This document shows, piece by piece, positions 15,082 through 24,103 of a stretch of 46,625 bases of DNA (its first letter is position 1; every line of letters starts with the position of its first letter). Origin of the DNA: an uncultured Flavonifractor sp. (lineage in GTDB: Bacteria > Bacillota > Clostridia > Oscillospirales > Oscillospiraceae); contig NZ_CALXFV010000003.1 in assembly GCF_944387675.1 (NCBI RefSeq), forward strand, positions 1 to 46,625, written 5' to 3'. The notes under the pieces are model-generated. The model made no database searches. It was not told the DNA's origin and saw only the letters and a list, made by a program, of their open reading frames with translations. Position numbers and translations under genes: made by a program.

Positions 15082-17529
15082 TTACTTGATCTCCCGCACA
15101 GGGACGTTCCAGATGCCCTTGGCGTAGTCACTGATGGAGCGGTCGGCGGCAAAGATGCCGGACCGGGCAATATTCAGCAGAGACATTTTGTTCCACGCCT
15201 TGGGGTCCTGATAGGCCCGGCCCGCCCGGACATGAGCATCCCGGTAGCTCTCAAAGTCGGCCAGCAGCAGGTACTCGTCGGCAGTGCCGCCGTCCCCGAA
15301 GAGCAGCCGGCGGGCAATATCGTCATAGGCTACCCCGTCGCCGAAGCCCACGTTGAGCTGGTCCACCACGGAGCGCAGATCGGGGTTGTGGACATAGTAC
15401 TCGTAGGACTTGTAGCCCTTCTGCTTCAGCTCCGCCACCTCGTGTGCCTTCAGACCGAAGAGGAAGATGTTCTCGTCTCCCAGCACCTGGTGCATCTCCA
15501 CATTGGCGCCGTCCAGGGTGCCGATGGTCACCGCGCCGTTCATCATGAACTTCATGTTGCCGGTGCCGCTGGCCTCCTTGCCGGCGGTGGAGATCTGCTC
15601 GGAGAGCTCGCTGGCGGGCATCAGCTTCTCCGCCAGACTCACCCGGTAGTTCTCCAAAAAGACCACCTGGAGCCGGTCCTTGCAGATGGGATCCTTGGCA
15701 ATCATGTCGGATACCGAGTTGATCAGCCGGATGATCCGCTTGGCCACGGCGTAGCCGGGGGCCGCTTTGGCCCCGAACAGATAGGTGCGGGGGGCAAAGT
15801 CGAAGTGAGGATCGTTCTTCATGTGTTGATACAGGTAGATGATGTGCAGCACATTGAGCAGCTGACGCTTGTACTCGTGCAGCCGCTTCACCTGGACGTC
15901 AAACATGGCGTCGGTATTGAGTACAATGCCATGCTCACGCTGTACCCAGGCGGCAAAGGCCTTCTTGTTCTCCGCCTTGATCTCGCCCAGGCGGGTAAGC
16001 ACACCGGCGTCGTCCTGGAATTTCTCCAGCTCCTTCAGAGCCTCGGGCTGGAGCAGGTATTTGTCCTTGCCGCAGCACTCCCGGATCAGCGCATCCAGCT
16101 TGGGGTTGCTCTCCGCCAGCCAGCGGCGATGGTCAATGCCGTTGGTGACGTTGGTAAACTTGTCGGGGGTGCGGGTGTAGGCGTCATGGAAGACGTCTTT
16201 TTTCAGAATGTCGGAGTGGAGGGCGGACACGCCGTTGACCTTGAAGCAGGCGCACACGCACAGGTTGGCCATACGTACCTCGCCCCCCCAGATGATGGCC
16301 ATGGGAGCCACCTTGGACAGATCCCCGTGGAAGAAGGCGGTGAGGGCCTCCTGATACCGCTTGGAGATCTCCACCAGAATCTGCCAGATCCGGGGCAGCA
16401 GAGACTCGATGAGCTGCTGGGGCCAGCGCTCCAGGGCCTCGGCCATGACGGTGTGGTTGGTGTAGGCGATGGTATGGGTGGTGATATACCAGGCCTCCTC
16501 CCAGCCGTAGCCCTCCTCGTCCAGCAGAATGCGCATCAGCTCGGGGATGGCCAGGGTGGGATGGGTGTCGTTGATCTGAATGACGTGCTTGAGGTGGAAG
16601 TTGCGCAGGGTGCCGTACTCCGCCCGGTGCTTGCGCACGATGGACTGGATGGTGGCGGAGACGAAGAAATATTGCTGCTTGAGCCGCAGGGACTTGCCCT
16701 CGTAGTGATTGTCCTCGGGATAGAGCACCTTGGAGATGGACTCGGCCATGGCCTGCTGCTCCACCGCCCGCAGATACTGGCCGGAGGAGAACAGGTTCAT
16801 GTCCACCGGGGTGGGACTCTTGGCGTCCCACAGCCGGAGCAGGTTGCCGTGCTCAGTGTGGTAGCCGGAGATCTCCATGTCCTTGGGTACCGCCAGCACC
16901 GTGTCATAGCCGGTGTGCTTGATCCGGTGGCGGCCCTGGTCGTCCCATTCATCCTCCACCTTGCCTCCAAAGTGGACCTCCTCCACCTCGTCCATTTTGG
17001 GGATAAGCCAGGCGTCGCCCAGGCCCAGCCAGTTGTCGGGCAGCTCCACCTGCTGGCCGTCCACAATCTTCTGCTTGAAAATGCCAAGCTCGTAGCAGAT
17101 GGAGTAGCCGGTGGCGGGGATCTCCAGGGTGGTCATGGAGTCCAGGTAGCAGGCGGCCAGACGTCCCAGACCGCCGTTGCCCAGGCCGGCGTCCGGCTCG
17201 GCCTCAAACAGGTCGGAGGCGGAAAAGCCCAGGGCCTCAATGGCGCCCTTCAGCTGCTCCAGCACCCCCAGGTTGTAGGCGTTCTTCATCAGGGAACGGC
17301 CCATAAGAAACTCCAGGGACAGATAGTGAACCTGCCTCTGGTGCTTCTCCGCTACCTGATCGGCGGTTTTCATCTGCCGCTCGGACATGATATCCCGCAG
17401 TACCATGGCGCAGGCCTTGAACATATGCAGACTGGTGGCCTCTTCCACATCCCGGCCGAAATTGCGGCGCAATTTGCCGGTAATGAGGGTCATCAGCTCT
17501 TTTTTGGTATAATTGTGCAACGCAGACAT
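15082..17529 (-). CDS. glgP: Glycogen/alpha-glucan phosphorylase
   Basis: Releases glucose-1-phosphate from glycogen by phosphorolysis with a PLP cofactor. The 815-residue length is normal for the family. The PLP lysine lies at residue 660 in EASGTGNMKFMMNG. Other landmarks are EPDAGLGNGGLGRLAACYLDS near the N-terminus and QINDTHPTLAIPELMR. It is the last gene of glgB-glgC-glgD-glgA-glgP but has a plausible extra promoter (17594-17623) and a leader hairpin. Start: ATG at 17529 touches its only Shine-Dalgarno (AGGAG, no spacer). A TTG at 17520, nine bases after AGGAG, giving MHNYTKKELMT, may be the true start, shortening the protein by three residues. Confidence 0.96.
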   Translation of the reverse strand: MSALHNYTKKELMTLITGKLRRNFGRDVEEATSLHMFKACAMVLRDIMSERQMKTADQVAEKHQRQVHYLSLEFLMGRSLMKNAYNLGVLEQLKGAIEALGFSASDLFEAEPDAGLGNGGLGRLAACYLDSMTTLEIPATGYSICYELGIFKQKIVDGQQVELPDNWLGLGDAWLIPKMDEVEEVHFGGKVEDEWDDQGRHRIKHTGYDTVLAVPKDMEISGYHTEHGNLLRLWDAKSPTPVDMNLFSSGQYLRAVEQQAMAESISKVLYPEDNHYEGKSLRLKQQYFFVSATIQSIVRKHRAEYGTLRNFHLKHVIQINDTHPTLAIPELMRILLDEEGYGWEEAWYITTHTIAYTNHTVMAEALERWPQQLIESLLPRIWQILVEISKRYQEALTAFFHGDLSKVAPMAIIWGGEVRMANLCVCACFKVNGVSALHSDILKKDVFHDAYTRTPDKFTNVTNGIDHRRWLAESNPKLDALIRECCGKDKYLLQPEALKELEKFQDDAGVLTRLGEIKAENKKAFAAWVQREHGIVLNTDAMFDVQVKRLHEYKRQLLNVLHIIYLYQHMKNDPHFDFAPRTYLFGAKAAPGYAVAKRIIRLINSVSDMIAKDPICKDRLQVVFLENYRVSLAEKLMPASELSEQISTAGKEASGTGNMKFMMNGAVTIGTLDGANVEMHQVLGDENIFLFGLKAHEVAELKQKGYKSYEYYVHNPDLRSVVDQLNVGFGDGVAYDDIARRLLFGDGGTADEYLLLADFESYRDAHVRAGRAYQDPKAWNKMSLLNIARSGIFAADRSISDYAKGIWNVPVREIK

Positions 17530-17559
17530 CTCCTATTCTGTCAGGATCGCATCAAAGCA

Positions 17560-17589
17560 CTCCGCAGGGGGAAAAATCCCCCTGCGGAG
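17560..17589 (-). promoter_or_regulatory. Perfect 12-bp hairpin in the glgP leader
   Basis: CTCCGCAGGGGG and CCCCCTGCGGAG flank a 6-base loop, 30 bp upstream of glgP. There is no T-run on the minus strand, so it is not a standard terminator. It may protect mRNA ends after processing between glgA and glgP or dampen read-through. Confidence 0.65.
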
Positions 17590-17593
17590 CGGA

Positions 17594-17623
17594 ATTTTAT
17601 CACAATCGTATGGACCTTGTCAA
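17594..17623 (-). promoter_or_regulatory. Candidate internal promoter for glgP
   Basis: On the minus strand, TTGACA (17623-17618) and TAAAAT (17599-17594) are 18 bp apart, in the 111-bp gap between glgA and glgP. It would allow glycogen breakdown to be expressed separately from synthesis. Confidence 0.6.
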
Positions 17624-17640
17624 GGGAAGGGCCGCAAACT

Positions 17641-19077
17641 TTACTTGCCGGTGACCCAGCCGTAGATCTGGCAATATTCCTGGGCGGACTTATCCCAGGA
17701 GAAATCCGCCGTCATGGCGTTTTTCTGGATGCCCTTCCAGGCCTTCTTGTCGTCGTGATAGAGGTTGACCGCCTCTGCCAGCACGCCGGTCATCTCCTTG
17801 GCGTTGATGTTGGCGAAGGAGAAGCCGGTCCCCTCTCCGGTGTACTTGTTGTAGGGGATGACGGAGTCCCGCAGTCCGCCGGTCTCCCGCACCACGGGGA
17901 TGGTGCCGTAGCGCATGGCGATCATCTGGCTCAGCCCGCAGGGCTCGGAGATGGAGGGCATGAGGAAGATGTCGGCGCCGCCGTAGATGGCGGTGGACAG
18001 GTTGGGGGAGTACATCAGGTGGGCGGCAAACCGGCCGGGATATTGGTTCTGAGCCTGGCGGAAGGACTCCTCAAAGTTCCAGTCCCCGGTACCCAGCACG
18101 ATCATCTGGGTGTCCATGCCCATAATATCGTGGATGGCGGCATTCACCAGATCAAAGCCCTTGTGCTTGACCAGCCGGGAGACGCAGGCGATGATGGGAG
18201 TGTCGGGGTTTTCCCGCAGGCCGCACATCTGCTGGAGGGCGGCCTTGCAGGCCTTCTTGCCCGCAAGCTGCCGCCAGGAGAAGAGCTTGGTCAGGCCCTT
18301 GTCGTGCCAGGGATCATAAATTTCCGTGTCAATGCCGTTGAGAATGCCCTTGAGCTTGTGCCGGTTGTCGGAGATAACCCCCTCCAGTCCGTGGGCATAG
18401 AAGCTGTATTGCAGCTCGTCGGCGTAAGTGGGAGACACCGTGGTGACGTAATCGGCGGCGTAGATGGCACCCTTCATCAGGTTGACATCCCCGTGGTACT
18501 CCAGCATATGCTCGTTGAAGTATCCGGCGTTCAGTCCGAACAGATCCTTCAGCGTCTGGCTGCCGTAGCGGCCCTGATACTCAATGTTGTGAATAGTGAA
18601 CACGCTCTTGGTGTCAGCCAGCTGGGCAATGCGGTGGCGCTCCTCCAGCAGGTAGATGGGGACCAGGGCGGTCTGCCAGTCGTTGCAGTGGAGCACATCG
18701 GGATGCCAATCCAGATAGCCCATCGCCTCCACCACAGCCCGGGAGAAGTAGGCGAACCGCTCCCCGTCGTCATAGTGGCCGTAGATGTTGGCCCGCTTGA
18801 AGTAATACTCGTTGTCCACGAACCAGTAGGTCACCCCGTCCTGCTTCAGCTCGAGGATGCCGCAGTAGGGGGTGCGCCAGGCCACGGTGATGTGGAAGCA
18901 CTGCAGGAAGGTCATCTGGCTGCGCCATTCCTGGCCGATGCCCTCATACAGGGGCAGGATGACCCGCACATCGTGACCCAGCTTGGCCAGCGCCTTGGGC
19001 AGCGCGCCGGCCACATCCGCCAGACCGCCGGTCTTGATAAAAGGGGCGCACTCTGAGGTGGCAAACAAAATATTCAT
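17641..19077 (-). CDS. glgA: Glycogen synthase (ADP-glucose type, GT5)
   Basis: Transfers glucose from ADP-glucose to the growing alpha-1,4-glucan. The 478-residue protein has the GT-B fold pattern. The ADP-glucose loop KTGGL has its lysine at residue 15, HCNDWQTALVPIYLL and the C-terminal site SRLVKHKGFDL follow, and MPSISEPCGLSQMIAMRYGTIP contains the conserved acidic/Gly nucleotide-binding motif. The start ATG at 19077 is five bases after GGAGAG; a TTG four codons upstream overlaps that site and is rejected. It lies 74 bp after glgD within the operon. Confidence 0.96.
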   Translation of the reverse strand: MNILFATSECAPFIKTGGLADVAGALPKALAKLGHDVRVILPLYEGIGQEWRSQMTFLQCFHITVAWRTPYCGILELKQDGVTYWFVDNEYYFKRANIYGHYDDGERFAYFSRAVVEAMGYLDWHPDVLHCNDWQTALVPIYLLEERHRIAQLADTKSVFTIHNIEYQGRYGSQTLKDLFGLNAGYFNEHMLEYHGDVNLMKGAIYAADYVTTVSPTYADELQYSFYAHGLEGVISDNRHKLKGILNGIDTEIYDPWHDKGLTKLFSWRQLAGKKACKAALQQMCGLRENPDTPIIACVSRLVKHKGFDLVNAAIHDIMGMDTQMIVLGTGDWNFEESFRQAQNQYPGRFAAHLMYSPNLSTAIYGGADIFLMPSISEPCGLSQMIAMRYGTIPVVRETGGLRDSVIPYNKYTGEGTGFSFANINAKEMTGVLAEAVNLYHDDKKAWKGIQKNAMTADFSWDKSAQEYCQIYGWVTGK

Positions 19078-19115
19078 ATTACTCTCCAATCAAATTGATA
19101 GATACGCACAGGACA

Positions 19116-19142
19116 GGCGGGCCGGCCCTGAGCCGGCCCGCC
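19116..19142. repeat. GC-rich hairpin between glgD and glgA
   Basis: GGCGGGCCGGC (19116-19126) pairs perfectly with GCCGGCCCGCC (19132-19142). It lies just after the glgD stop and has no T-run on the minus strand, so it is more likely an mRNA-stabilising or processing hairpin within the operon than a terminator. Confidence 0.6.
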
Positions 19143-19151
19143 AAGCGCTGG

Positions 19152-20267
19152 TCAGACGATCTCGTTCTTGGCGATGGCCAGAGGATAGGTGCTGTGGCCC
19201 ATCAGCATCCGGCCGGGGTTGACCCGTACATTCTTGTCGGTAATGGCGTACTTGAGCACCGCACCGGCCTGAATGGTGGTACCCTGCATCAGCACGCAGC
19301 CGGAGACCCGGGCGCCCTTCTCTACCCGCACCCCGCGGAACAGGATGGAGTTTTCCACCTCGCCCTCAATGATGCACCCGTCGGCCACCAGAGAGTTGGT
19401 GGACTTGGAGTCGGGTCCGTAATAGGTGGACGGATCGGAGCGGTCCTTGGTGCGCACCGGCCGGTCAGGCACGAACAGCTGCTTGCGGATGTTGGGGTCC
19501 AGCAGCTCCATGCTCCGGGCGAAATAGCCCGCTACAGACTGGAGCCGGGCGGCGTAGCCGTCGTACACATAGGGGCAGATCTTCAGCTGGCCCGCCATGG
19601 CCTGGAGTACGCCGATGCTGAAGGAGGGAATGTTGTGGGCGGCGCAGTGATCCACCAGAGAGAGCAGCAACTCCTTGGAGAGCACATACACCTCCAGAGA
19701 CTCGCAGCCCTGGGCGATGGAGGGGTGTACCGACACGTCGGTTACCCGGCCGCCGGAGCCGATGGAGAAGTAGTCCGAGTCCTTGGGGTCACCCATGGGG
19801 TGGCTGGTACATACGGCGGTGATGTCGGCGTCGTTGCGGATGTGGGCGTCAAAGATGTCCCGCAGGGGCAGATTCACCGCCACGTCGCCGCCGGCCAGCA
19901 CCACGTAGTCCTGACGGATATTTTGCAGGTAGGACCGCACACCGGCCAGGGCGTCCATCCGGCCCCGGTAGGCGCCCTCCCGCTTGCCGGAGTAGCTGAA
20001 CGGAGGCAGAATGCGCAGGCCGCCGTGCTTACGGCTCAGATCCCAGTCCTTGCCGGAACCCACGTGGTCCAGCAGGGACTGATAGTTGGCGTGGACGATC
20101 ATGCCCACGTCGCAAATACCGGCGTTGACCATGCTGGAGAGCATGAAGTCGATGACCCGGTACCGGCCCCCGTAGGGGATGGAGCAGGTGTTCCGGTTTT
20201 GAGTCAGTTCCCGCAGATCGGGATTGGAAAGGTAGGAAAAAATGATGCCGTGCAGCTTGTTCATCAT
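19152..20267 (-). CDS. glgD: GlgD, regulatory partner subunit of ADP-glucose pyrophosphorylase
   Basis: A 371-residue paralogue of GlgC that in Firmicutes forms a heteromer with it and modulates ADP-glucose synthesis. It keeps the nucleotidyltransferase fold ([21 protein letters not shown]) and a C-terminal left-handed beta-helix ([22 protein letters not shown]). However, it lacks the GGxGxRL pyrophosphate loop: the N-terminus reads [19 protein letters not shown]. This supports a non-catalytic or weakly catalytic role. Its start overlaps the glgC stop (ATGA), with GGAGGTGGGG upstream. A second adjacent ATG would give a protein one residue shorter. Confidence 0.95.
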   Translation of the reverse strand: MMNKLHGIIFSYLSNPDLRELTQNRNTCSIPYGGRYRVIDFMLSSMVNAGICDVGMIVHANYQSLLDHVGSGKDWDLSRKHGGLRILPPFSYSGKREGAYRGRMDALAGVRSYLQNIRQDYVVLAGGDVAVNLPLRDIFDAHIRNDADITAVCTSHPMGDPKDSDYFSIGSGGRVTDVSVHPSIAQGCESLEVYVLSKELLLSLVDHCAAHNIPSFSIGVLQAMAGQLKICPYVYDGYAARLQSVAGYFARSMELLDPNIRKQLFVPDRPVRTKDRSDPSTYYGPDSKSTNSLVADGCIIEGEVENSILFRGVRVEKGARVSGCVLMQGTTIQAGAVLKYAITDKNVRVNPGRMLMGHSTYPLAIAKNEIV

Positions 20268-21472
20268 TTTACCCCACCTCCTTTCACGTTACGAGTGATC
20301 ATGGCCTTGGGCGAAACCACCGCGTCGGCGCCGATGGTGAGATGCTGGGCCACCACGGCCACGCCCCAGTCCTCGCTGCCGTCGGGAGAGGCGCCCACCT
20401 TGGCCCGCTCGCCGATGACGCTGTTTTCCGCCACAATGGCATATTCCACCACGGCGCCCGCCTTCACCACGGTGCCGGGCATCAGGATGGAGTAGCGCAC
20501 CACCGCGCCCTCCTCCACGGTGACCGAGTGGAAGAGCACCGAGTTCTCTACCGTGCCGTACACCTCGCAGCCGCCGGTGACCATGGAGTGATCCACCTTG
20601 GCATCCTTGCCCATGAAGTGGGGGGGCTTGGTGGGCGTGCGGGCGAAAATAGGCCACTCGGAGTCGTACAGATCAATGCCGTTGTCGGGAGAAAGCATAT
20701 CCATGTTGGCGTCCCACAGGGAGTCGATGGTACCCACGTCCTTCCAGTAGCCCTGGAAGCGATAGGCCGTCATCTTTTCCCCGTTGTCCAGCATGGCGGG
20801 AATGATGTTCTTGCCGAAGTCGTTGGAGCTCTTTTCGTTCTCCTCGTCGGCGATCAGGTACTCCCGCAGCTTTTTCCAGGTGAAGATATAGATACCCATG
20901 GAGGCCAGATTGCTTTTGGGCTTCTTGGGCTTCTCCTCAAACTCGTAGATGTCGTCGTTCTCATCCACGTTCATAATGCCGAAGCGGGGCGCCTCCTCCA
21001 TGGGAACCTCCAGCACGGCGATGGTGCAGGCCGCCCCCACCTCCTTGTGGCGGCGGAGCATCTGGGCGTAGTCCATCTTGTACACGTGATCGCCGGACAG
21101 GATGAGCACATACTCCGGATCATAGGTCTCCAGGAAGTTGATATTCTGGTAGATGGCGTTGGCCGTGCCTTTGTACCAGGTACCCTTCTCACCCTCCCGC
21201 ATGTAGGGGGGCAGGATGTGGACGCCGCCGTAGGAGCGGTCCAGATCCCAGGGTTCGCCGTTGCCGATGTAGGCGTTGAGCTCCATGGGGCGGTACTGGG
21301 TGAGCACACCCACTGTGTCGATGCCGGAGTTGATGCAGTTGGACAGGGGGAAGTCGATGATGCGATACTTTCCGCCAAAGGGGACCGCGGGCTTGGCCAC
21401 ATGGCTGGTGAGAGCGTGCAGGCGGCTGCCTTGCCCTCCTGCCAGCAACATGGCGACACATTCCTTTTTCAT
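20264..21472 (-). CDS. glgC: Glucose-1-phosphate adenylyltransferase (ADP-glucose pyrophosphorylase)
   Basis: Makes ADP-glucose from ATP and glucose-1-phosphate, the committed step of glycogen synthesis. The 402-residue protein has the catalytic loop [14 protein letters not shown], the [15 protein letters not shown] motif, [10 protein letters not shown] (metal Asp) and [11 protein letters not shown]. The C-terminal beta-helix carries hexapeptide-type repeats ([21 protein letters not shown]). The start follows TGAGGTGATAG. It is translationally coupled to glgD. A 148-bp gap separates it from glgB, in which I see no strong terminator, so the five genes probably form one transcript. Confidence 0.97.
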   Translation of the reverse strand: MKKECVAMLLAGGQGSRLHALTSHVAKPAVPFGGKYRIIDFPLSNCINSGIDTVGVLTQYRPMELNAYIGNGEPWDLDRSYGGVHILPPYMREGEKGTWYKGTANAIYQNINFLETYDPEYVLILSGDHVYKMDYAQMLRRHKEVGAACTIAVLEVPMEEAPRFGIMNVDENDDIYEFEEKPKKPKSNLASMGIYIFTWKKLREYLIADEENEKSSNDFGKNIIPAMLDNGEKMTAYRFQGYWKDVGTIDSLWDANMDMLSPDNGIDLYDSEWPIFARTPTKPPHFMGKDAKVDHSMVTGGCEVYGTVENSVLFHSVTVEEGAVVRYSILMPGTVVKAGAVVEYAIVAENSVIGERAKVGASPDGSEDWGVAVVAQHLTIGADAVVSPKAMITRNVKGGGVK

Positions 21473-21620
21473 TCTATCACCTCAGTCATTGAACTGGATC
21501 CTTGCGATCGTTGGGATACGGATAGCGGATGGTTCTGTGTGGCTGTCAGAATGGCCGGAAAGCGCCCCGTGGACACGTGGCCCGCGGACCTTTCCTCTCC
21601 TTCCGGCTCCGGATCAGAGC

Positions 21621-23855
21621 TTATTTCTCTTCTTTCTCTGCCTTTGCTTTTCTGCCCGGCCGCTTGGCGGCGGGGGCTTTCTCCTTGATGGCCGGCGCGG
21701 CGGCCTTTTTCTTTACTGCGGGAGCAGATACCTTCTCTTTCACGGCGGGAGCGGGAGCTTTCTCCTTCACAGCGGGGGCGGGAGCCTTCTCTTTCACGGC
21801 GGGGGCCGTGGCCTTGGCCTTCACGGCGGGCTTGGCGGCCTTCTCCTTCACGGCGGGAGCGGCGGCCTTCTCCTTGGCTGCGGATTTGACGGCGGCCTTT
21901 TTCCCGACCTTGGGGGCCTCCCCCTTCTTGCGCCGGACAGGGAACTTGCGGGTGCAGCGGTAGATAGCGGCGCTCATGGCGGGCAGGTGCAGGGTAATGG
22001 ACTGCTCCCGGCCCTGGCTCTCATTGTACTGGCTCTTTACCGGCTCGGTATCCCCCAGACCCTTGCCGCCGAAAGCGGGGTCGTCGGTGGAGAAGATGCA
22101 GGTATAGGCGCCGGGTACCGGCACGCCCACAGTGTAACCCGTCCGGTCCACCGGGGAGAAGTTGCACACGATAACCAGCGCGTCCCCCTTGGCGTCCTTC
22201 CGGAGGAAGGCCACGGTGTTGGCCTGGTTGTCGTTGGCCTCAATCCACTCGAAGCCCTCCCAGGAGAAGTCCAGCTCCCACAGCTCGGGGTGGGCCAGGT
22301 AGAAAGCGTTGGCCTGCTTGAAGAACTGCTGGAGCTGGCGGTGGGGCTTGGCCCACTCCTCGTCGGGACTGAGCAGGTGCCAGTCCAGGGAGTGCTCGTA
22401 GTGCCACTCGTTCCACTGGCCGAACTCACTGCCCATCATCAGCAGCTTTTTGCCGGGATGGGTGAGCATGTAGGTGTAGAAAGCCCGCACGCCGGCAAAC
22501 TTTTCCTCATTGGTACCGGGCATCTTGTTGATGAGGGAGCCCTTCATGTGTACCACCTCGTCGTGGGACAGGGGGAGCACGAAGTTCTCCGAAAAGGCGT
22601 ACATCAGGGAGAAGGTGATATCCTTGTGGTTGAACTGGCGGAAATAGGGGTCCAGCTTGATATAGTGGAGGATGTCGTTCATCCAGCCCATGTTCCACTT
22701 CAGGTTGAAGCCCAGACCGCCCTCCAGGCCGCCCTCCCCCACCGGATGGGACACCCGGGGCCAGGCGGTGGATTCCTCGGCGATCATCATCACGTCGGGA
22801 TGGGCCATGAAGATGTGGCCGTTGAGGGCCTGGAGGAAGTCCACCGCCTCCAGATTCTCATGGCCGCCGAACATATTGGGGGTCCACTCCCCGCCCTGCC
22901 GGCCGTAGTCCAGGTAAAGCATGGAGGCCACCGCGTCCACCCGCAGTCCGTCAATGTGGTACTGCTCCAGCCAGAACATGGCGGAGGAGAACAGGAAGGA
23001 GCGAACCTCATGCCGGGCATAGTCGAATACCCGGGTTCCCCAGTCGGCATGCTCCCCCTTCCGAGGGTCGGCATACTCATAGCAGGGCTGACCGTCAAAC
23101 TCGTACAGGCCGAAGGCGTCCTTGGGGAAATGGGCGGGAACCCAGTCCAGAATCACGCCGATGCCCGCCTGGTGGAGCTGGTCCACCAGCCACATGAAGT
23201 CGTGGGGGGTGCCGTACCGGCTGGTAGCGGCAAAGTAGCCGGTACACTGATAGCCCCAGGAGGCGTCCAGGGGGTGCTCGGTCACCGGCAGCAGCTCCAC
23301 ATGGGTGAAACCCATCTCCTTCACGTAGGGGACCAGATACTTGCCGATGTCCTGGTAGGAGAGCATCTGGTCGTCGCCGGTGCGCCGCCAGGAACCCAGA
23401 TGGACCTCGTAAATGTTCAGGGGCTTTTGATAGATGGGGCTGCTCTTCCGGTAGTCCATCCAGCTCTGATCCCCCCACTGGTAGCCGGAGAGATCATACA
23501 GCTTGGAGGCGTTGCCCGGCCGGGTTTCGGCGTGGAAGGCATAGGGATCGGACTTGGCCAGCATCCGCCCGTCGGCGGTCTGGATGGAATACTTGTAGTT
23601 GTCGTACTGCTTGAGGCCGGGAACAAAACCCTCCCACACGCCGTCGCACAGCAGCTCCAGGGGGTTTGCCCCGTCCTTCCAGTCGTTGAAGTCGCCCATA
23701 ACGGATACGGACTTGGCGTGGGGCGCCCACACCCGGAAGGTCCAGCCGGCCTGGCCGTCTTTGACGGATGGGTGGGAACCAAAAAACTCCTGCGCCCGGA
23801 CGCTGTTGCCTTCGGAGAAAGCCGTCAGAGCGGGATCAGTGGTATGAAAAGACAT
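21621..23855 (-). CDS. glgB: 1,4-alpha-glucan branching enzyme with Lys/Ala/Pro repeat tail
   Basis: Makes alpha-1,6 branches in glycogen. It has an N-terminal CBM48 (~35-125, GWTFRVWAPHAKSVSVMGDF) and a GH13 barrel with VDAV (Asp ~307, nucleophile), AEEST (Glu ~360, acid/base) and LSHDEVVH. Its C-terminal beta domain ends near residue 640. Unlike ordinary branching enzymes of about 630-660 residues, the 744-residue product continues with ~100 residues of Lys/Ala/Pro/Glu, including seven 9-residue repeats of the form xxxPAVKxK, then KRPGRKAKAEKEEK. The tail resembles histone H1-type tails. It could bind polyanions, other Glg enzymes or the granule, but function is unknown. The start at 23855 follows AAGGAGAGGATACCT. 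First gene of the operon. Confidence 0.95.
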   Translation of the reverse strand: MSFHTTDPALTAFSEGNSVRAQEFFGSHPSVKDGQAGWTFRVWAPHAKSVSVMGDFNDWKDGANPLELLCDGVWEGFVPGLKQYDNYKYSIQTADGRMLAKSDPYAFHAETRPGNASKLYDLSGYQWGDQSWMDYRKSSPIYQKPLNIYEVHLGSWRRTGDDQMLSYQDIGKYLVPYVKEMGFTHVELLPVTEHPLDASWGYQCTGYFAATSRYGTPHDFMWLVDQLHQAGIGVILDWVPAHFPKDAFGLYEFDGQPCYEYADPRKGEHADWGTRVFDYARHEVRSFLFSSAMFWLEQYHIDGLRVDAVASMLYLDYGRQGGEWTPNMFGGHENLEAVDFLQALNGHIFMAHPDVMMIAEESTAWPRVSHPVGEGGLEGGLGFNLKWNMGWMNDILHYIKLDPYFRQFNHKDITFSLMYAFSENFVLPLSHDEVVHMKGSLINKMPGTNEEKFAGVRAFYTYMLTHPGKKLLMMGSEFGQWNEWHYEHSLDWHLLSPDEEWAKPHRQLQQFFKQANAFYLAHPELWELDFSWEGFEWIEANDNQANTVAFLRKDAKGDALVIVCNFSPVDRTGYTVGVPVPGAYTCIFSTDDPAFGGKGLGDTEPVKSQYNESQGREQSITLHLPAMSAAIYRCTRKFPVRRKKGEAPKVGKKAAVKSAAKEKAAAPAVKEKAAKPAVKAKATAPAVKEKAPAPAVKEKAPAPAVKEKVSAPAVKKKAAAPAIKEKAPAAKRPGRKAKAEKEEK
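21678..21866 (-). repeat. Seven tandem 27-bp repeats in the 3' end of glgB
   Basis: The repeats encode residues 664-726 of GlgB as consecutive 9-residue units: AAAPAVKEK, AAKPAVKAK, ATAPAVKEK, APAPAVKEK (twice), VSAPAVKKK and AAAPAIKEK. The DNA copies are similar but not identical, so copy number could vary between strains by slippage. Confidence 0.92.
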
Positions 23856-23965
23856 AGGTATCCTCTCCTTGTTGGTAGAAATCCCCAAACAAAGGGGCTG
23901 TAAACCAAAGAATCTTGTCATTGGTGATAAATAAGCTCCAAATAAATCTGGACTTATTTGTAGAA

Positions 23966-23994
23966 ATTATACAACGATCTCCTGAGATAGTCAA
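23966..23994 (-). promoter_or_regulatory. Sigma-A promoter of the glycogen operon
   Basis: Minus-strand TTGACT (23994-23989) and TATAAT (23971-23966) are exactly 17 bp apart in an AT-rich region. Transcription would start near 23959, leaving a ~100-nt leader before glgB. The leader has only weak stems (for example CCCC-TTTGTTT-GGGG near 23890). Confidence 0.88.
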
Positions 23995-24060
23995 GACACC
24001 TATGTGAAAGAACACGTAAAATTTCATAAAGTAGGGAGATAAACTTTTGGGAAGAATGTG

Positions 24061-24097
24061 CACAAGCCGGAAACGGAAGGTCCGTCTCCGGCTTGTG
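24061..24097 (-). terminator. Hairpin after the D,D-carboxypeptidase gene
   Basis: CACAAGCCGG (24061-24070) pairs with CCGGCTTGTG (24088-24097), with further partial pairing inside (ACGGA with TCCGT). It sits 6 bp after the stop at 24104. The following minus-strand bases are only moderately T-rich. Confidence 0.65.
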
Positions 24098-24103
24098 GGG
24101 AAA

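Noticed and set aside
14611..19056. 1481-codon plus-strand open frame opposite glgP and glgA
   Set aside because: It is antisense to two intact, strongly conserved enzymes. The translation is Gly/His/Val/Leu-rich without motifs, a known by-product of GC-rich codon use.
20264..20270. Possible frameshift at the glgC/glgD junction
   Set aside because: The overlap is a normal ATGA stop/start coupling, and both proteins are full length.
21678..21866. Tandem 27-bp repeats considered as a CRISPR array
   Set aside because: The units are contiguous with no spacers and are in frame in GlgB, so they are coding repeats.
21276..23903. 875-codon plus-strand open frame opposite glgB
   Set aside because: It is the mirror of the GlgB coding sequence, and its low-complexity part is the complement of the repeat tail.
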